Part shown: one piece after another, positions 54,770-63,210 of the stretch
Layout: every line of letters starts with the position of its first letter
Position numbering within the stretch: position 1 is the first letter of the stretch
NCBI GenBank assembly: GCA_007713595.1
Contig: VMRY01000010.1
Location: forward strand, 62,001 to 126,000
Direction: 5' to 3'
Length of the DNA: 64,000 bases
DNA from: Sedimenticola thiotaurini
GTDB lineage: Bacteria > Pseudomonadota > Gammaproteobacteria > Chromatiales > Chromatiaceae
Program-made: the position numbers and the translations under genes
The notes under the pieces: model-generated
Databases searched by the model: none
Told to the model about the DNA's origin: nothing
The model's input: the letters and a program-made list of their open reading frames with translations, nothing else

Positions 54770-55897
54770 TCAGCGTCCGTCGCGTGCAAGCACATGCCTG
54801 TCACCCGGAATCCGCTCCATCAGCTTTCTGATCACACGGCCAGCGCCATCACCATCAACAAGGCTGTGGCACTTCGCCGCCATTTCGTTAGTAACTCCGT
54901 TCTGCAACAGTGCTTCGAGCTCCTGATGAAGACTCGACAATGTCACCTCGCCCTTATCGCCCAGCCAACGGATCATTCCCTGTCGATGAAGTTCCGCTGC
55001 CGCTGCCTTTTGGTTATCGGCTATGGTAATAACAAGCGTCGCCAAGCCAAGGCAACAACGCTCCCATGACGTTGCACCACCTGCGCCAACTGCCGCGTCC
55101 GCATTCATCATCAACGGTGCGAGGCTTGGCAGCCTACCATGAAGAGTTATATTGCTATGTCCGCCAATCCTGTTACAAACCATTTCTGCATCAGGATGTT
55201 CAGTACTTAGGACAACATCAAGCTCGACATCACCAAGATCAAGCAAAAGGAAAGCGTCTATCGTTAAAACGATTAAACTTCCAAAGTTTCCAGCACCGAA
55301 ATATACAAGTATTCGACGCACGGGATCATTTCGCCGCATGGCACTCCCATGCAACTCACGGTATTGAGGTTGCAAAAGCGCAAACTCCGGTCCAAGCAAT
55401 AACTCACATGCCCCTGGAACTTTATCCTTATAACGAGTTCGGGCATTGGATACCAGGTTCTGGTCGAGCAAAATATCGCAGTTGTGGAGACGATCCGCTA
55501 GATCGTCAATTACCATCAGGTGACGGCAACTCGGCCGGAGGATATTCTCCCAATTGATATCCAGAGCATAATGATCAACGATTAGCCAGTCTGGCCGAGA
55601 TGTACCCAGAGCCGCCGCCGTAAGTGCCGCATCATTGCTCCAAGAATCGCCAAGCCATCCGGCGTGCTTCGTCTCGTATAATCCGGCTGATATTGCTTCA
55701 CCTGCATTTCTCGCTGGCAGACAAACCACATCAAATCCCTGTTCGTGGATCAGTCCTATCATGTTGCCTTGATGCTCACGACTAACGAAGCGGCACTCGG
55801 CCCCCTTGTTCCGTAAGGCCTTCGCCAGCGTCAGGCAGCGCATTACATGTCCACTTCCGATTTCGTTCGAGGCGTCGACACGAAATACAATCAACAT
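54770..55897 (-). CDS. pseG: UDP-sugar hydrolase of the pseudaminate pathway (PseG)
   Basis: GT-B-like hydrolase of 375 residues that removes UDP from UDP-2,4-diacylamino-trideoxy-L-altrose. The catalytic His is H17 in EIGSGHVMRCLTLA, as in the Campylobacter enzyme. Later motifs are WLIVDHYALD and VVGAGG-type ADAAVGAGGATSWERCCLG. The ATG at 55897 overlaps the pseF stop by 7 bases and gives the family N-terminus; the open frame upstream is a shadow of pseF. Its C-terminal LSSLHQELEALL part is the family tail. Confidence 0.88.
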   Translation of the reverse strand: MLIVFRVDASNEIGSGHVMRCLTLAKALRNKGAECRFVSREHQGNMIGLIHEQGFDVVCLPARNAGEAISAGLYETKHAGWLGDSWSNDAALTAAALGTSRPDWLIVDHYALDINWENILRPSCRHLMVIDDLADRLHNCDILLDQNLVSNARTRYKDKVPGACELLLGPEFALLQPQYRELHGSAMRRNDPVRRILVYFGAGNFGSLIVLTIDAFLLLDLGDVELDVVLSTEHPDAEMVCNRIGGHSNITLHGRLPSLAPLMMNADAAVGAGGATSWERCCLGLATLVITIADNQKAAAAELHRQGMIRWLGDKGEVTLSSLHQELEALLQNGVTNEMAAKCHSLVDGDGAGRVIRKLMERIPGDRHVLARDGR

Positions 55898-56607
55898 GTG
55901 TCCTGCCTGCCCCTTGCCAGGAAACACGCACGCGCCATATCCAAATCTTCGGCATCGTCGATATCCATAGCCGACATCCAACCCATAGGGTGGAAAAGGT
56001 AATCATCGCCATAGAAAGTTCCTTTCGACCTTAAAGCATCGACTTTTGCAATCCAAATGGCTCCACTTGGGCAATACAAGGGTGGTAAATCCTGGGAACG
56101 CGCCAATCTGGCTTCGGGAAACAGATGTTCAGGATAACCTTGATCATCAAGCTTGGCTGCCCACCATGGGTTCATCCAACCAAAGCGGAAACAACTAATC
56201 TGCGAATCTGCGCCACTCCCCATAAAATGGTTTACTGCATCTTCAATATCGGGCGCACCACGTAATGGACAGTTTGCCATCAATTGTGAAACAAATTGGT
56301 AGCGCTCCCCCCAATGTCGCTCGGCTTGACCCAGTGCCACGATGGTTGCCTCGCTTGATGGCGATATGTCGTCCGCAGCGGAATCGCGTAGAAAGGGCAC
56401 GTCTGCGCCAAACGTACGGCTAATCTCCGCGATCTCCGGGTCATCAGTCGATACCAGCACACGCTGATAGTGACCTGACTCTCTCGCAGCTTCGATCGTC
56501 CACGCAATCAGCGGCTTTCCGTGGAACTCTAATATATTTTTGCGGGGAAGGCGCTTAGACCCTCCACGCGCCAGTATCACCGCAATATGGCTCACCAAGC
56601 CGTCCAT
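55891..56607 (-). CDS. pseF: Pseudaminic acid cytidylyltransferase
   Basis: NeuA-family enzyme of 238 residues that activates the nonulosonate to its CMP form. The N-terminal nucleotide motif AVILARGGSKRLPRKN (near residue 10) is diagnostic, followed by VSTDDPEIAEISRTFGADVPFLR and LMANCPLRGAPDIEDAV. The C-terminal SAMDIDDAEDLDMA carries the metal-binding Asp. It may use pseudaminate or legionaminate; PseC and PseG nearby favour the former. Its start overlaps the SDR gene by 16 bases. Confidence 0.88.
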   Translation of the reverse strand: MDGLVSHIAVILARGGSKRLPRKNILEFHGKPLIAWTIEAARESGHYQRVLVSTDDPEIAEISRTFGADVPFLRDSAADDISPSSEATIVALGQAERHWGERYQFVSQLMANCPLRGAPDIEDAVNHFMGSGADSQISCFRFGWMNPWWAAKLDDQGYPEHLFPEARLARSQDLPPLYCPSGAIWIAKVDALRSKGTFYGDDYLFHPMGWMSAMDIDDAEDLDMARACFLARGRQDTC

Positions 56608-57353
56608 CCTCCATCGACCGCGAGCACATGCCCTGTCATCCCGGAAAAATGATCAGACAATAACATGTCCACGGGACCAGCCACCTCAAAGTCGGTCAAC
56701 ATCCGTCCTTGTGGGCACAATTGCGCATAACGCCGTTTAAAATCCTCATCGACACGGCCTTCTACGCCGCCAAAAGCGATGCAATTCACCTGCACGCCAT
56801 TTGGCGCCAGACGAACAGCCAACTCCTTTGTAAGATGAGCCAAAGCCGCCTTTGCGACACTGTAATGCAACGGCGACTGGGTTAACGGCTCCGTATATAG
56901 CGTGCGATTTGCTGCAACGGAACCATACTGTGAACCTATGTTGACGACCCGCTTTAATTTTGTCGCCGGCCATTTCACGAGAGTCATGGTTAACTCATAA
57001 GGAGCGATGACGTCAAGCAACAGTTCGTTAGCAAAATTGACACGGCTAACTGTTCCGTCACGATCCATCCTTAGAAATTCAAGATTCCTTGCGTTATTGA
57101 CCAGCGAGTCAGGAAAGACAGCCCTCATTTCCAGTTCGGTAACAAGTTCTGATGCGCTTGTTTCTTGCATAAGATCGCAACGGATACCAATAAACCGGTC
57201 GCCAAACCTCTCATACACGCAATTCATTTCATCTAAAGACGAATCACTGCGGGACGTTGCAATCACGGTATCGCCGGACGAAAGAAAATGCTCCAGCATC
57301 ATCTTACCGAACTTCCCACTTGCGCCAGTAATTAGTATTGTCCTTTTGCTCAT
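56592..57353 (-). CDS. Short-chain dehydrogenase/reductase in the nonulosonate module
   Basis: Classical SDR of 253 residues. TGASGKFGKMML (residues 8-19) binds NAD(P). SLVNNARNLEF is the NNAG-like motif, VNIGSQYGS holds the Ser, and YSVAKAALAHLTKELA is Tyr-x3-Lys. The C-terminus ends in MTGHVLAVDGGWTAW. It lies between a Gfo/Idh oxidoreductase and pseF with overlaps on both sides. Comparable SDRs (PtmA-like) occur in Campylobacter nonulosonate loci. The reaction is unknown. Confidence 0.85.
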   Translation of the reverse strand: MSKRTILITGASGKFGKMMLEHFLSSGDTVIATSRSDSSLDEMNCVYERFGDRFIGIRCDLMQETSASELVTELEMRAVFPDSLVNNARNLEFLRMDRDGTVSRVNFANELLLDVIAPYELTMTLVKWPATKLKRVVNIGSQYGSVAANRTLYTEPLTQSPLHYSVAKAALAHLTKELAVRLAPNGVQVNCIAFGGVEGRVDEDFKRRYAQLCPQGRMLTDFEVAGPVDMLLSDHFSGMTGHVLAVDGGWTAW

Positions 57354-58240
57354 AGTTTCCTGCCTGCTTCTATCAGGCCAACAACTTCAAGAACAAACTC
57401 TGGAGCAATGCGTTCCTCACGTTTTGTTACACCTGTAATAAAGTCCTCTAGAGCGCTCTTGAAAGCAAGGAACGCATCTTGAAAAAACATCTCCTTCCAG
57501 CCATTCTCGCCAATGAGCTTCAGGGAAAGTGGTCCATTCGCTCTGCCAAGTGCTGTTACATGCAACTGAAGACCACTTGAAAATGTTGCAGCAAGGGTTG
57601 TTGAATCACCCGTATGCAAGACTTCCGTTTGTATAACCGCACCACGATCCTTAACCTGCAACAGCGACGGTTCGATAACATGTACGGCGTATTTATCCCA
57701 ATCCTTTGGCGTCATCGCGTATATCTGGCGAATCGGACCCAGCACAGCCCGATCTTCTCCCGAGAGGCAGAACTCCGAGGCATAACGAAGAGCCGAACAG
57801 GTAAACAACTGCCCGGTATATTTCTGCGCCGCCAGCATGACACGGGCCTCGGCCACCGATAATGCTAGAGGCTTATCGATATAGACGGGTAGGCCGGCTT
57901 CGATGAATGTAAGGGCAAATTCTGCATGGCGTTCCGCATCATCTCGAGCCAAGAGAATTGCGTCGACTTGCCCGACCATATCTTCATATCGGTCGACCAC
58001 GTTTTCAATTAGAGAAGCTCTGGCTATATGTGATGCAACTTCCCTATCCTGCGCCCAAACGTGAGTAACCTTAGCACCGGCGATCTGATCTCTCGGAAAT
58101 ACCTGTTTTTTAAGATATCGTGGAATAACCGGGAACCCGCAGTGTTCCATTTCATCTGGGTCGTAGCCGTTGAATATGGCCGACCACGAATAAGGATGAC
58201 CATTACCGGGCGAGAGCCCAATGACACCAAGACGGATCAT
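57350..58240 (-). CDS. Gfo/Idh/MocA family oxidoreductase in the nonulosonate module
   Basis: Protein of 296 residues. The N-terminal dinucleotide part begins MIRLGVIGLSPGNGHPYSWSAI, an unusual glycine loop. The DKP form of the EKP motif is in PVYIDKPLALSVAEA near residue 130. The C-terminal part is beta-rich. It overlaps the SDR by 4 bases and follows the aldo/keto reductase by 6. It probably oxidises or reduces a sugar intermediate, but no defined pseudaminate step needs it. Confidence 0.82.
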   Translation of the reverse strand: MIRLGVIGLSPGNGHPYSWSAIFNGYDPDEMEHCGFPVIPRYLKKQVFPRDQIAGAKVTHVWAQDREVASHIARASLIENVVDRYEDMVGQVDAILLARDDAERHAEFALTFIEAGLPVYIDKPLALSVAEARVMLAAQKYTGQLFTCSALRYASEFCLSGEDRAVLGPIRQIYAMTPKDWDKYAVHVIEPSLLQVKDRGAVIQTEVLHTGDSTTLAATFSSGLQLHVTALGRANGPLSLKLIGENGWKEMFFQDAFLAFKSALEDFITGVTKREERIAPEFVLEVVGLIEAGRKL

Positions 58241-58246
58241 TTGAAA

Positions 58247-59128
58247 TCACTCCTTCCAACGAGAGGGGTTGACGAAAGCAGGGTCCTCGCAAGCGAGCCC
58301 CCCCGCATCAAAAATCCCGTGAACCGAAAAATCCGAAAAACACGCCCGGAATTGAGCCGCATTTTCTACACCAACAAGTACCGTATCCACACAACCCAGA
58401 TTACGCACATAGGACAATGCGGCCTGACTCAGGCTCATACCCTGCTCGGCAGCTGCCATATGCCACCGGGTCACCAGCGCTCGGATCGGTTCAAAATATG
58501 TCGGCAATCGGCTCAGCGGCATGAGCAGCAACCCTTGTAGGAAAACTGATCGGACATGGACTTCCACTCCCTTCTCCTTCAGCATCTCAAGATGACCGCT
58601 ACGCAGGAGGCGCTGATCAAGAACACTAAGCGGCAACTGCACAATGTCAGGACAAAACACCTTCAACACCGCATCAATCTGTCGCCCATCATAAACCGAG
58701 ACTCCAATCTTGCTAACCAGGCCCTGCGTTCTTAGGGCTTCCATAGCGGAAAGCAACTTATATCCCCCACGTATAAACAAATCGTCAACGCGGTGAAGCA
58801 ATAGTCCATGGACTCGCTCACATGACAGGTTGGAAAGCGAACGTCGAAAAGTAGTCAATAACTCATCCACTTGCTCAAAAGAAATCTCCGAACTGCCAAA
58901 ACTAGGCGTCTTAGTAACAATCCGGAATCCATCGAGTACGTTTCTACCCAATACAGATTCGGCCTCCCCATACTGGGAAGCCGTGTCCAAAACACTTATG
59001 GAATGCTCTCGGGCTTCAGCAAGTATGGCCCTGACTTCGTCCCGCGATGTTTGGCCTTTTGCATTGGCAATCCCGTAAGGCAACCCCCATTGCACGGTCC
59101 CAAGACCCAGTTCCGCCGTGGCACTCAT
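58247..59128 (-). CDS. Aldo/keto reductase in the nonulosonate module
   Basis: TIM-barrel reductase of 293 residues. The start is ELGLGTVQWGLPYGIAN. The tetrad residues are visible: Asp and Tyr in VLDTASQYGEAESVLG, Lys in RIVTKTPSF and His in VHGLLLHRVDD. The barrel end reads LSYVRNLGCVDTVLVG. Aldo/keto reductases of this form recur in nonulosonate and capsule loci. Its substrate is not known. It starts 4 bases inside the end of pseC. Confidence 0.87.
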   Translation of the reverse strand: MSATAELGLGTVQWGLPYGIANAKGQTSRDEVRAILAEAREHSISVLDTASQYGEAESVLGRNVLDGFRIVTKTPSFGSSEISFEQVDELLTTFRRSLSNLSCERVHGLLLHRVDDLFIRGGYKLLSAMEALRTQGLVSKIGVSVYDGRQIDAVLKVFCPDIVQLPLSVLDQRLLRSGHLEMLKEKGVEVHVRSVFLQGLLLMPLSRLPTYFEPIRALVTRWHMAAAEQGMSLSQAALSYVRNLGCVDTVLVGVENAAQFRACFSDFSVHGIFDAGGLACEDPAFVNPSRWKE

Positions 59129-60297
59129 TTTTCGAGAGCCGTTCTCAGTGCATTGATAACATATGCCTGATTTTCTTCACTCAAACCTGGATACATCGGC
59201 AAGCTGATTGTTTCCCTGTGATATAGTTCCGCCTGTGGACAATAACCTGCCTTAAAACCCATTGCCTCGTAATATGGCTGCCGATAGACGGGGATATAAT
59301 GCAGGTTGACCGCAATTTTCGCTCTCCATAATGCATCGTAGACCTGCCGCTGCGTCCTTCCACACAAACTTTCACGAACACGAATCGGGTAGAGATGGTA
59401 ACTTGACCAACTCTCTGGATTTTGCCGTAGGGTCAGTACTGGCATTGAGGCAAACGCTTCGTCATAGTGCGCGGCAATTTCACGCCTGCGCTCAACGAAG
59501 GTATCAAGCCTCGACATCTGGCTGACGCCGAGCGCTGCCTGGATGTCAGTCATGCGATAGTTGTAGCCGAGATAAATCTGCTGGTAATTCCAAATCTCGT
59601 CTGCTGGCCTCGGCAGCATATGCGAATGGTCGCTGGTGATGCCGTGACTACGATGTCGCTGCAAACGGTCCAATAATATAGGATCGTTGGTCAGCGCCAT
59701 CCCCCCTTCTCCGGTTGTAACAATCTTGACCGGGTGAAAACTGAATACGGTGATATCGCTGTAACGACAGGCACCCACCGGTTCTCCGCGAAAACGGCCA
59801 CCGATACCGTGAGAGGCATCCTCAATAATGCGAAAGCCGTACTCCTGGGCCAGCTTATGGACTGAGGCCATATCGCAACTTTGACCGCACAGGTGTACAG
59901 GGATGACCACCTTTGGCAATATCCCCCTGCGCTTGGCTTCTGCCAACTTATCGGTCAATCGATCAATACTCATATTGCCGGTAAGCGGATCTATATCCAC
60001 GAAGTCCACCCTTGCGCCGCAATACAAGGCACAGTTCGCGCTGGCAACAAAGGTTGTTGGACTGGTCCATACCCAATCGCCCGGCCCTACATCGAGGGCC
60101 ATGCAGGACACATGCAGGGCTGATGTAGCACTATTGGTTGCCACCGCATGTTTTGCGCCACAATACTGCGCCACGATGACCTCGAACCGTGGAACGGCGG
60201 GACCTTGTGTGAGAAAGTCTGATCGAAGTATGTCAACAACTGCTTCGACATCCGCTTCATCAATATCTTGTCTACCGTACGGAATCTTGGATTTCAT
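59125..60297 (-). CDS. pseC: PseC, UDP-4-keto-6-deoxy-L-AltNAc aminotransferase
   Basis: PLP-dependent DegT-family enzyme of 390 residues. It begins IPYGRQDIDEADVEAVVDIL and LTQGPAVPRFE as in PseC. PLP contacts are in FRIIEDASHGIGGRFRGE and the lysine lies in FHPVKIVTTGEGGMAL near residue 190. It aminates the 4-keto sugar to UDP-4-amino-4,6-dideoxy-beta-L-AltNAc, the second pseudaminate step. The preceding dehydratase PseB is not next to it; see the WbjB-type gene. Only 2 bases separate it from the ABC transporter gene. Confidence 0.93.
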   Translation of the reverse strand: MKSKIPYGRQDIDEADVEAVVDILRSDFLTQGPAVPRFEVIVAQYCGAKHAVATNSATSALHVSCMALDVGPGDWVWTSPTTFVASANCALYCGARVDFVDIDPLTGNMSIDRLTDKLAEAKRRGILPKVVIPVHLCGQSCDMASVHKLAQEYGFRIIEDASHGIGGRFRGEPVGACRYSDITVFSFHPVKIVTTGEGGMALTNDPILLDRLQRHRSHGITSDHSHMLPRPADEIWNYQQIYLGYNYRMTDIQAALGVSQMSRLDTFVERRREIAAHYDEAFASMPVLTLRQNPESWSSYHLYPIRVRESLCGRTQRQVYDALWRAKIAVNLHYIPVYRQPYYEAMGFKAGYCPQAELYHRETISLPMYPGLSEENQAYVINALRTALEK

Positions 60298-60299
60298 TT

Positions 60300-62081
60300 T
60301 TACTCAACACAAAGGCCCGTAATTTGAGAATAGCTACCAGTACGGCGAATCCTCCCCTGATCCAACTCGACGACGCAGTCACAGCGTGTGAGAGTCGATA
60401 GCCGGTGAGCCACCATCAGGATCGTGTACCCACTTCCCAGACTTCCAATCGCCTCCATCACCGAACGTTCGGTATCGTTGTCGAGAGCGCTGGTCGCTTC
60501 ATCTAAAACAATCACATCGGCACGCTTGTAAAGTGCCCGCGCAATTCCGATGCGCTGTCGCTGGCCACCAGAAAGCCTAACCCCACCTTCTCCGGTCATG
60601 GTTTGATACTGCTCAGGAAGAGTCTCTATGGTTTCCGCAATTTGGGCATAGACGGCTACCCGGCGCACCTGTTCGTGGTCGATCTGCTCGGAGGGGACAC
60701 CAAAGGCAATATTTTCCGCAATAGTTGCATCAGCCAAAAAGATCGTTTGTGGTACATGTGCGATATGAGCCTGCCAAGCCCTTCGGTTACTATCGGTAAC
60801 TGCGGCACCGTCGATGAGCAAAAGTCCTTCGCTCGGCTCAAGAAGACCCATCACAACATCAAGCAAGGTACTCTTACCACTTCCCGTCGTACCTATAAAT
60901 CCGATTCGACTCCCCTTCGGAATACACAGATCAATCTCCTGGAGCACCGGAGGCGCATCAGCTGCGTAGTGATAACCAAGCCCCTTAAGAGTAATCTCGC
61001 CATCGAAAGGCAAAGGAGCGTGGACAGGTTCGTCGACATAACAAGGAAGAGGCTGATCAAGCAGGTCAAGAGCGTCGCTCAGTGAGGCTTGACCTCCCCG
61101 CATTGCTGCCATGCTAAGATAAATTTGCTGGAGCACCGGTAGCAGACGCTGGGCACCTAGAGCAAGTGCACCCAACACAGGAATCGCATTGGCGATGCCT
61201 TCTGGATTACCGGCAAGAACATATGCCAGCCAAGCAATCAGAATCATCGCAAGCGCTTCAATACCGAATCTTGGGCTACTACTGACAATCTGGACGTTGG
61301 CCTGAGCACGGCGTAAAGGCAAGTCAGCATTGCGGTAAATCTTGCAATAAGCTGCCTGAGTCCCATCCAGCAGAACGTCCCGGATTCCCCCCAGCCCTTC
61401 CTGCAAAGCCTTGATCACTTGTGTCGACTCACGGCTTATCCGCTTACTGTCACGAGCAAGACTGCGCTTAGTAAACCCGATCACTACCATGTATATCAGG
61501 CCGAAACCGGCGAAAGCTCCGATCGCTATCACGGGATCGATGATGATCAAGGCAACCAGAATGGCGACCAGCATCATCGAAGAACTTACGATGGTCAGCA
61601 CCGGCAACACGGTATTGTTTACCAACACACTCGTTTTTGCCGTAATTCCGGCGATAACTTCGCTGCTGTTCCGCACTAGATGGGTGGAGTAGGGCTGATA
61701 CAACGTACGCCGGTAGATCTCTATGCTGAATTCGACGCCGATTGCATGCCCCATACGAGTCTGTACCCAGAGCAACAACAGACGCATTCCGCCGGAAAAC
61801 AGAGCTGCGACAGAAAATGCCACCGTAAGCGGCAACAGCAGCTGATCCGGACGCTCCAACCCGAGCACCTCAATGAGCGGCCGCGCAGTTGGGTGAGCAA
61901 AAATCATATCAGGTGCAGTCAACACCCCTAGAAACGGCAAGACCGCTCCGATACTGAGCACCTCGGCAAAAGATGCAGCAATGGTCAGCATTAGCAGCAG
62001 GGCAAACTGAAAACGACGGCGCGCGGAAATGTGCTTCCATAAGCGTTTGAGTAAAGGGATCAACAAGGGATGCTGCTGCAT
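60300..62081 (-). CDS. PglK/MsbA-like ABC exporter, probable oligosaccharide flippase
   Basis: Half-transporter of 593 residues. Six membrane segments (about residues 20-310) are followed by an ATPase domain with GTTGSGKST, the signature LSGGQRQRIGIARAL and Walker B VIVLDEATSALD. A homodimer is expected. With no Wzx-type flippase seen in the window, it is the best candidate to flip the lipid-linked repeat unit, as PglK does in Campylobacter. A toxin- or peptide-exporter role is less likely in this setting. Confidence 0.85.
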   Translation of the reverse strand: MQQHPLLIPLLKRLWKHISARRRFQFALLLMLTIAASFAEVLSIGAVLPFLGVLTAPDMIFAHPTARPLIEVLGLERPDQLLLPLTVAFSVAALFSGGMRLLLLWVQTRMGHAIGVEFSIEIYRRTLYQPYSTHLVRNSSEVIAGITAKTSVLVNNTVLPVLTIVSSSMMLVAILVALIIIDPVIAIGAFAGFGLIYMVVIGFTKRSLARDSKRISRESTQVIKALQEGLGGIRDVLLDGTQAAYCKIYRNADLPLRRAQANVQIVSSSPRFGIEALAMILIAWLAYVLAGNPEGIANAIPVLGALALGAQRLLPVLQQIYLSMAAMRGGQASLSDALDLLDQPLPCYVDEPVHAPLPFDGEITLKGLGYHYAADAPPVLQEIDLCIPKGSRIGFIGTTGSGKSTLLDVVMGLLEPSEGLLLIDGAAVTDSNRRAWQAHIAHVPQTIFLADATIAENIAFGVPSEQIDHEQVRRVAVYAQIAETIETLPEQYQTMTGEGGVRLSGGQRQRIGIARALYKRADVIVLDEATSALDNDTERSVMEAIGSLGSGYTILMVAHRLSTLTRCDCVVELDQGRIRRTGSYSQITGLCVE

Positions 62082-62102
62082 TTGATTGCCAGTTGGAGAT
62101 AT

Positions 62103-63197
62103 CTACTCGACAAACGCCATGGTCTGGTAACCGTGTTTCTTAACTAGTTCATCGCGCTCGGCAGACCTGAGATCTTCCCTCACCATCTCAGCAACCAGCT
62201 CCTCAAAACTTATGCTCGGCGTCCAGCCAAGCTTCTCCTTTGCCTTTGTCGGATCACCGAGTAGAGCTTCGACTTCAGTGGGGCGAAAATAGCGGTCATC
62301 GACAGCGATGATGACATTGCCTTTTGTATCGTAACCCTTCTCCTTCACACCTTCACCTTCCCAGCGGATTTGCATCCCAAGTTCCTTGGCCGCAGCATTA
62401 ACAAAGTCACGAACCGAATACTGGACACCAGTAGCGATAACGAAGTCTTCAGGCTTGTCCTGCTGGAGCATGAGCCACTGCATTTCGACGTAGTCACGGG
62501 CATGCCCCCAGTCGCGCTTGGCTTCCAGGTTGCCCAAATACAGGCAATGCTGCAAGCCTATCTTAATTCTGGCAAGAGCTCGTGTGATTTTACGAGTAAC
62601 GAAAGTTTCGCCACGAATTGGAGACTCATGATTAAAGAGGATGCCATTGCAGGCGTAGATGCCGTAGGCTTCACGGTAGTTGATAACGATCCAGTAGCCA
62701 TAGAGCTTGGCGACAGCGTAGGGGCTACGTGGATAGAAGGGGGTAGTTTCATTCTGAGGAGTTTCCTGGACAAGACCGTAGAGTTCAGACGTTGATGCCT
62801 GGTAGAAGCGAGTTTTCTTTTCGAGGCCGAGGATACGGATGGCTTCGAGAATGCGCAGAACACCGAGAGCGTCGGAGTCTGCCGTGTATTCGGGCTCCTC
62901 GAAGCTGACGGCAACGTGAGACTGGGCGGCGAGATTGTAAATCTCGTCGGGTTGGACCTGCTGAATAATGCGGATCAAGCTGGAAGAGTCGGTCATGTCT
63001 CCGTGGTGAAGGAAAAACCGAACGCCCTTTTCATGGCGATCCTTGTAGAGATGATCGATGCGGTCAGTGTTGAAGAGGGAGGTGCGACGTTTGAGACCGT
63101 GGACTTCGTATCCTTTTTCGAGTAGGAATTCGGCGAGGTACGCTCCATCCTGCCCAGTGATACCGGTGATTAGCGCAACTTTGTTTTTTTCTCTCAT
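62103..63197 (-). CDS. gmd: GDP-mannose 4,6-dehydratase
   Basis: SDR enzyme of 364 residues. [27 protein letters not shown] is the N-terminal NADP motif with GMD-specific residues, [14 protein letters not shown] follows, and the active site has STSELYG and [15 protein letters not shown] (Tyr-x3-Lys). It makes GDP-4-keto-6-deoxymannose, the precursor of GDP-fucose and related sugars. The upstream fcl-like gene ends 13 bases before its start, so both are in one operon. Confidence 0.95.
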   Translation of the reverse strand: MREKNKVALITGITGQDGAYLAEFLLEKGYEVHGLKRRTSLFNTDRIDHLYKDRHEKGVRFFLHHGDMTDSSSLIRIIQQVQPDEIYNLAAQSHVAVSFEEPEYTADSDALGVLRILEAIRILGLEKKTRFYQASTSELYGLVQETPQNETTPFYPRSPYAVAKLYGYWIVINYREAYGIYACNGILFNHESPIRGETFVTRKITRALARIKIGLQHCLYLGNLEAKRDWGHARDYVEMQWLMLQQDKPEDFVIATGVQYSVRDFVNAAAKELGMQIRWEGEGVKEKGYDTKGNVIIAVDDRYFRPTEVEALLGDPTKAKEKLGWTPSISFEELVAEMVREDLRSAERDELVKKHGYQTMAFVE

Positions 63198-63210
63198 TCT
63201 GAAATTTCCT

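Noticed and set aside
51242..60297. Legionaminate rather than pseudaminate pathway
   Set aside because: The aminotransferase, hydrolase (H17 in GSGH) and synthase motifs fit PseC, PseG and PseI better than the Leg enzymes, although PseF alone could serve either.
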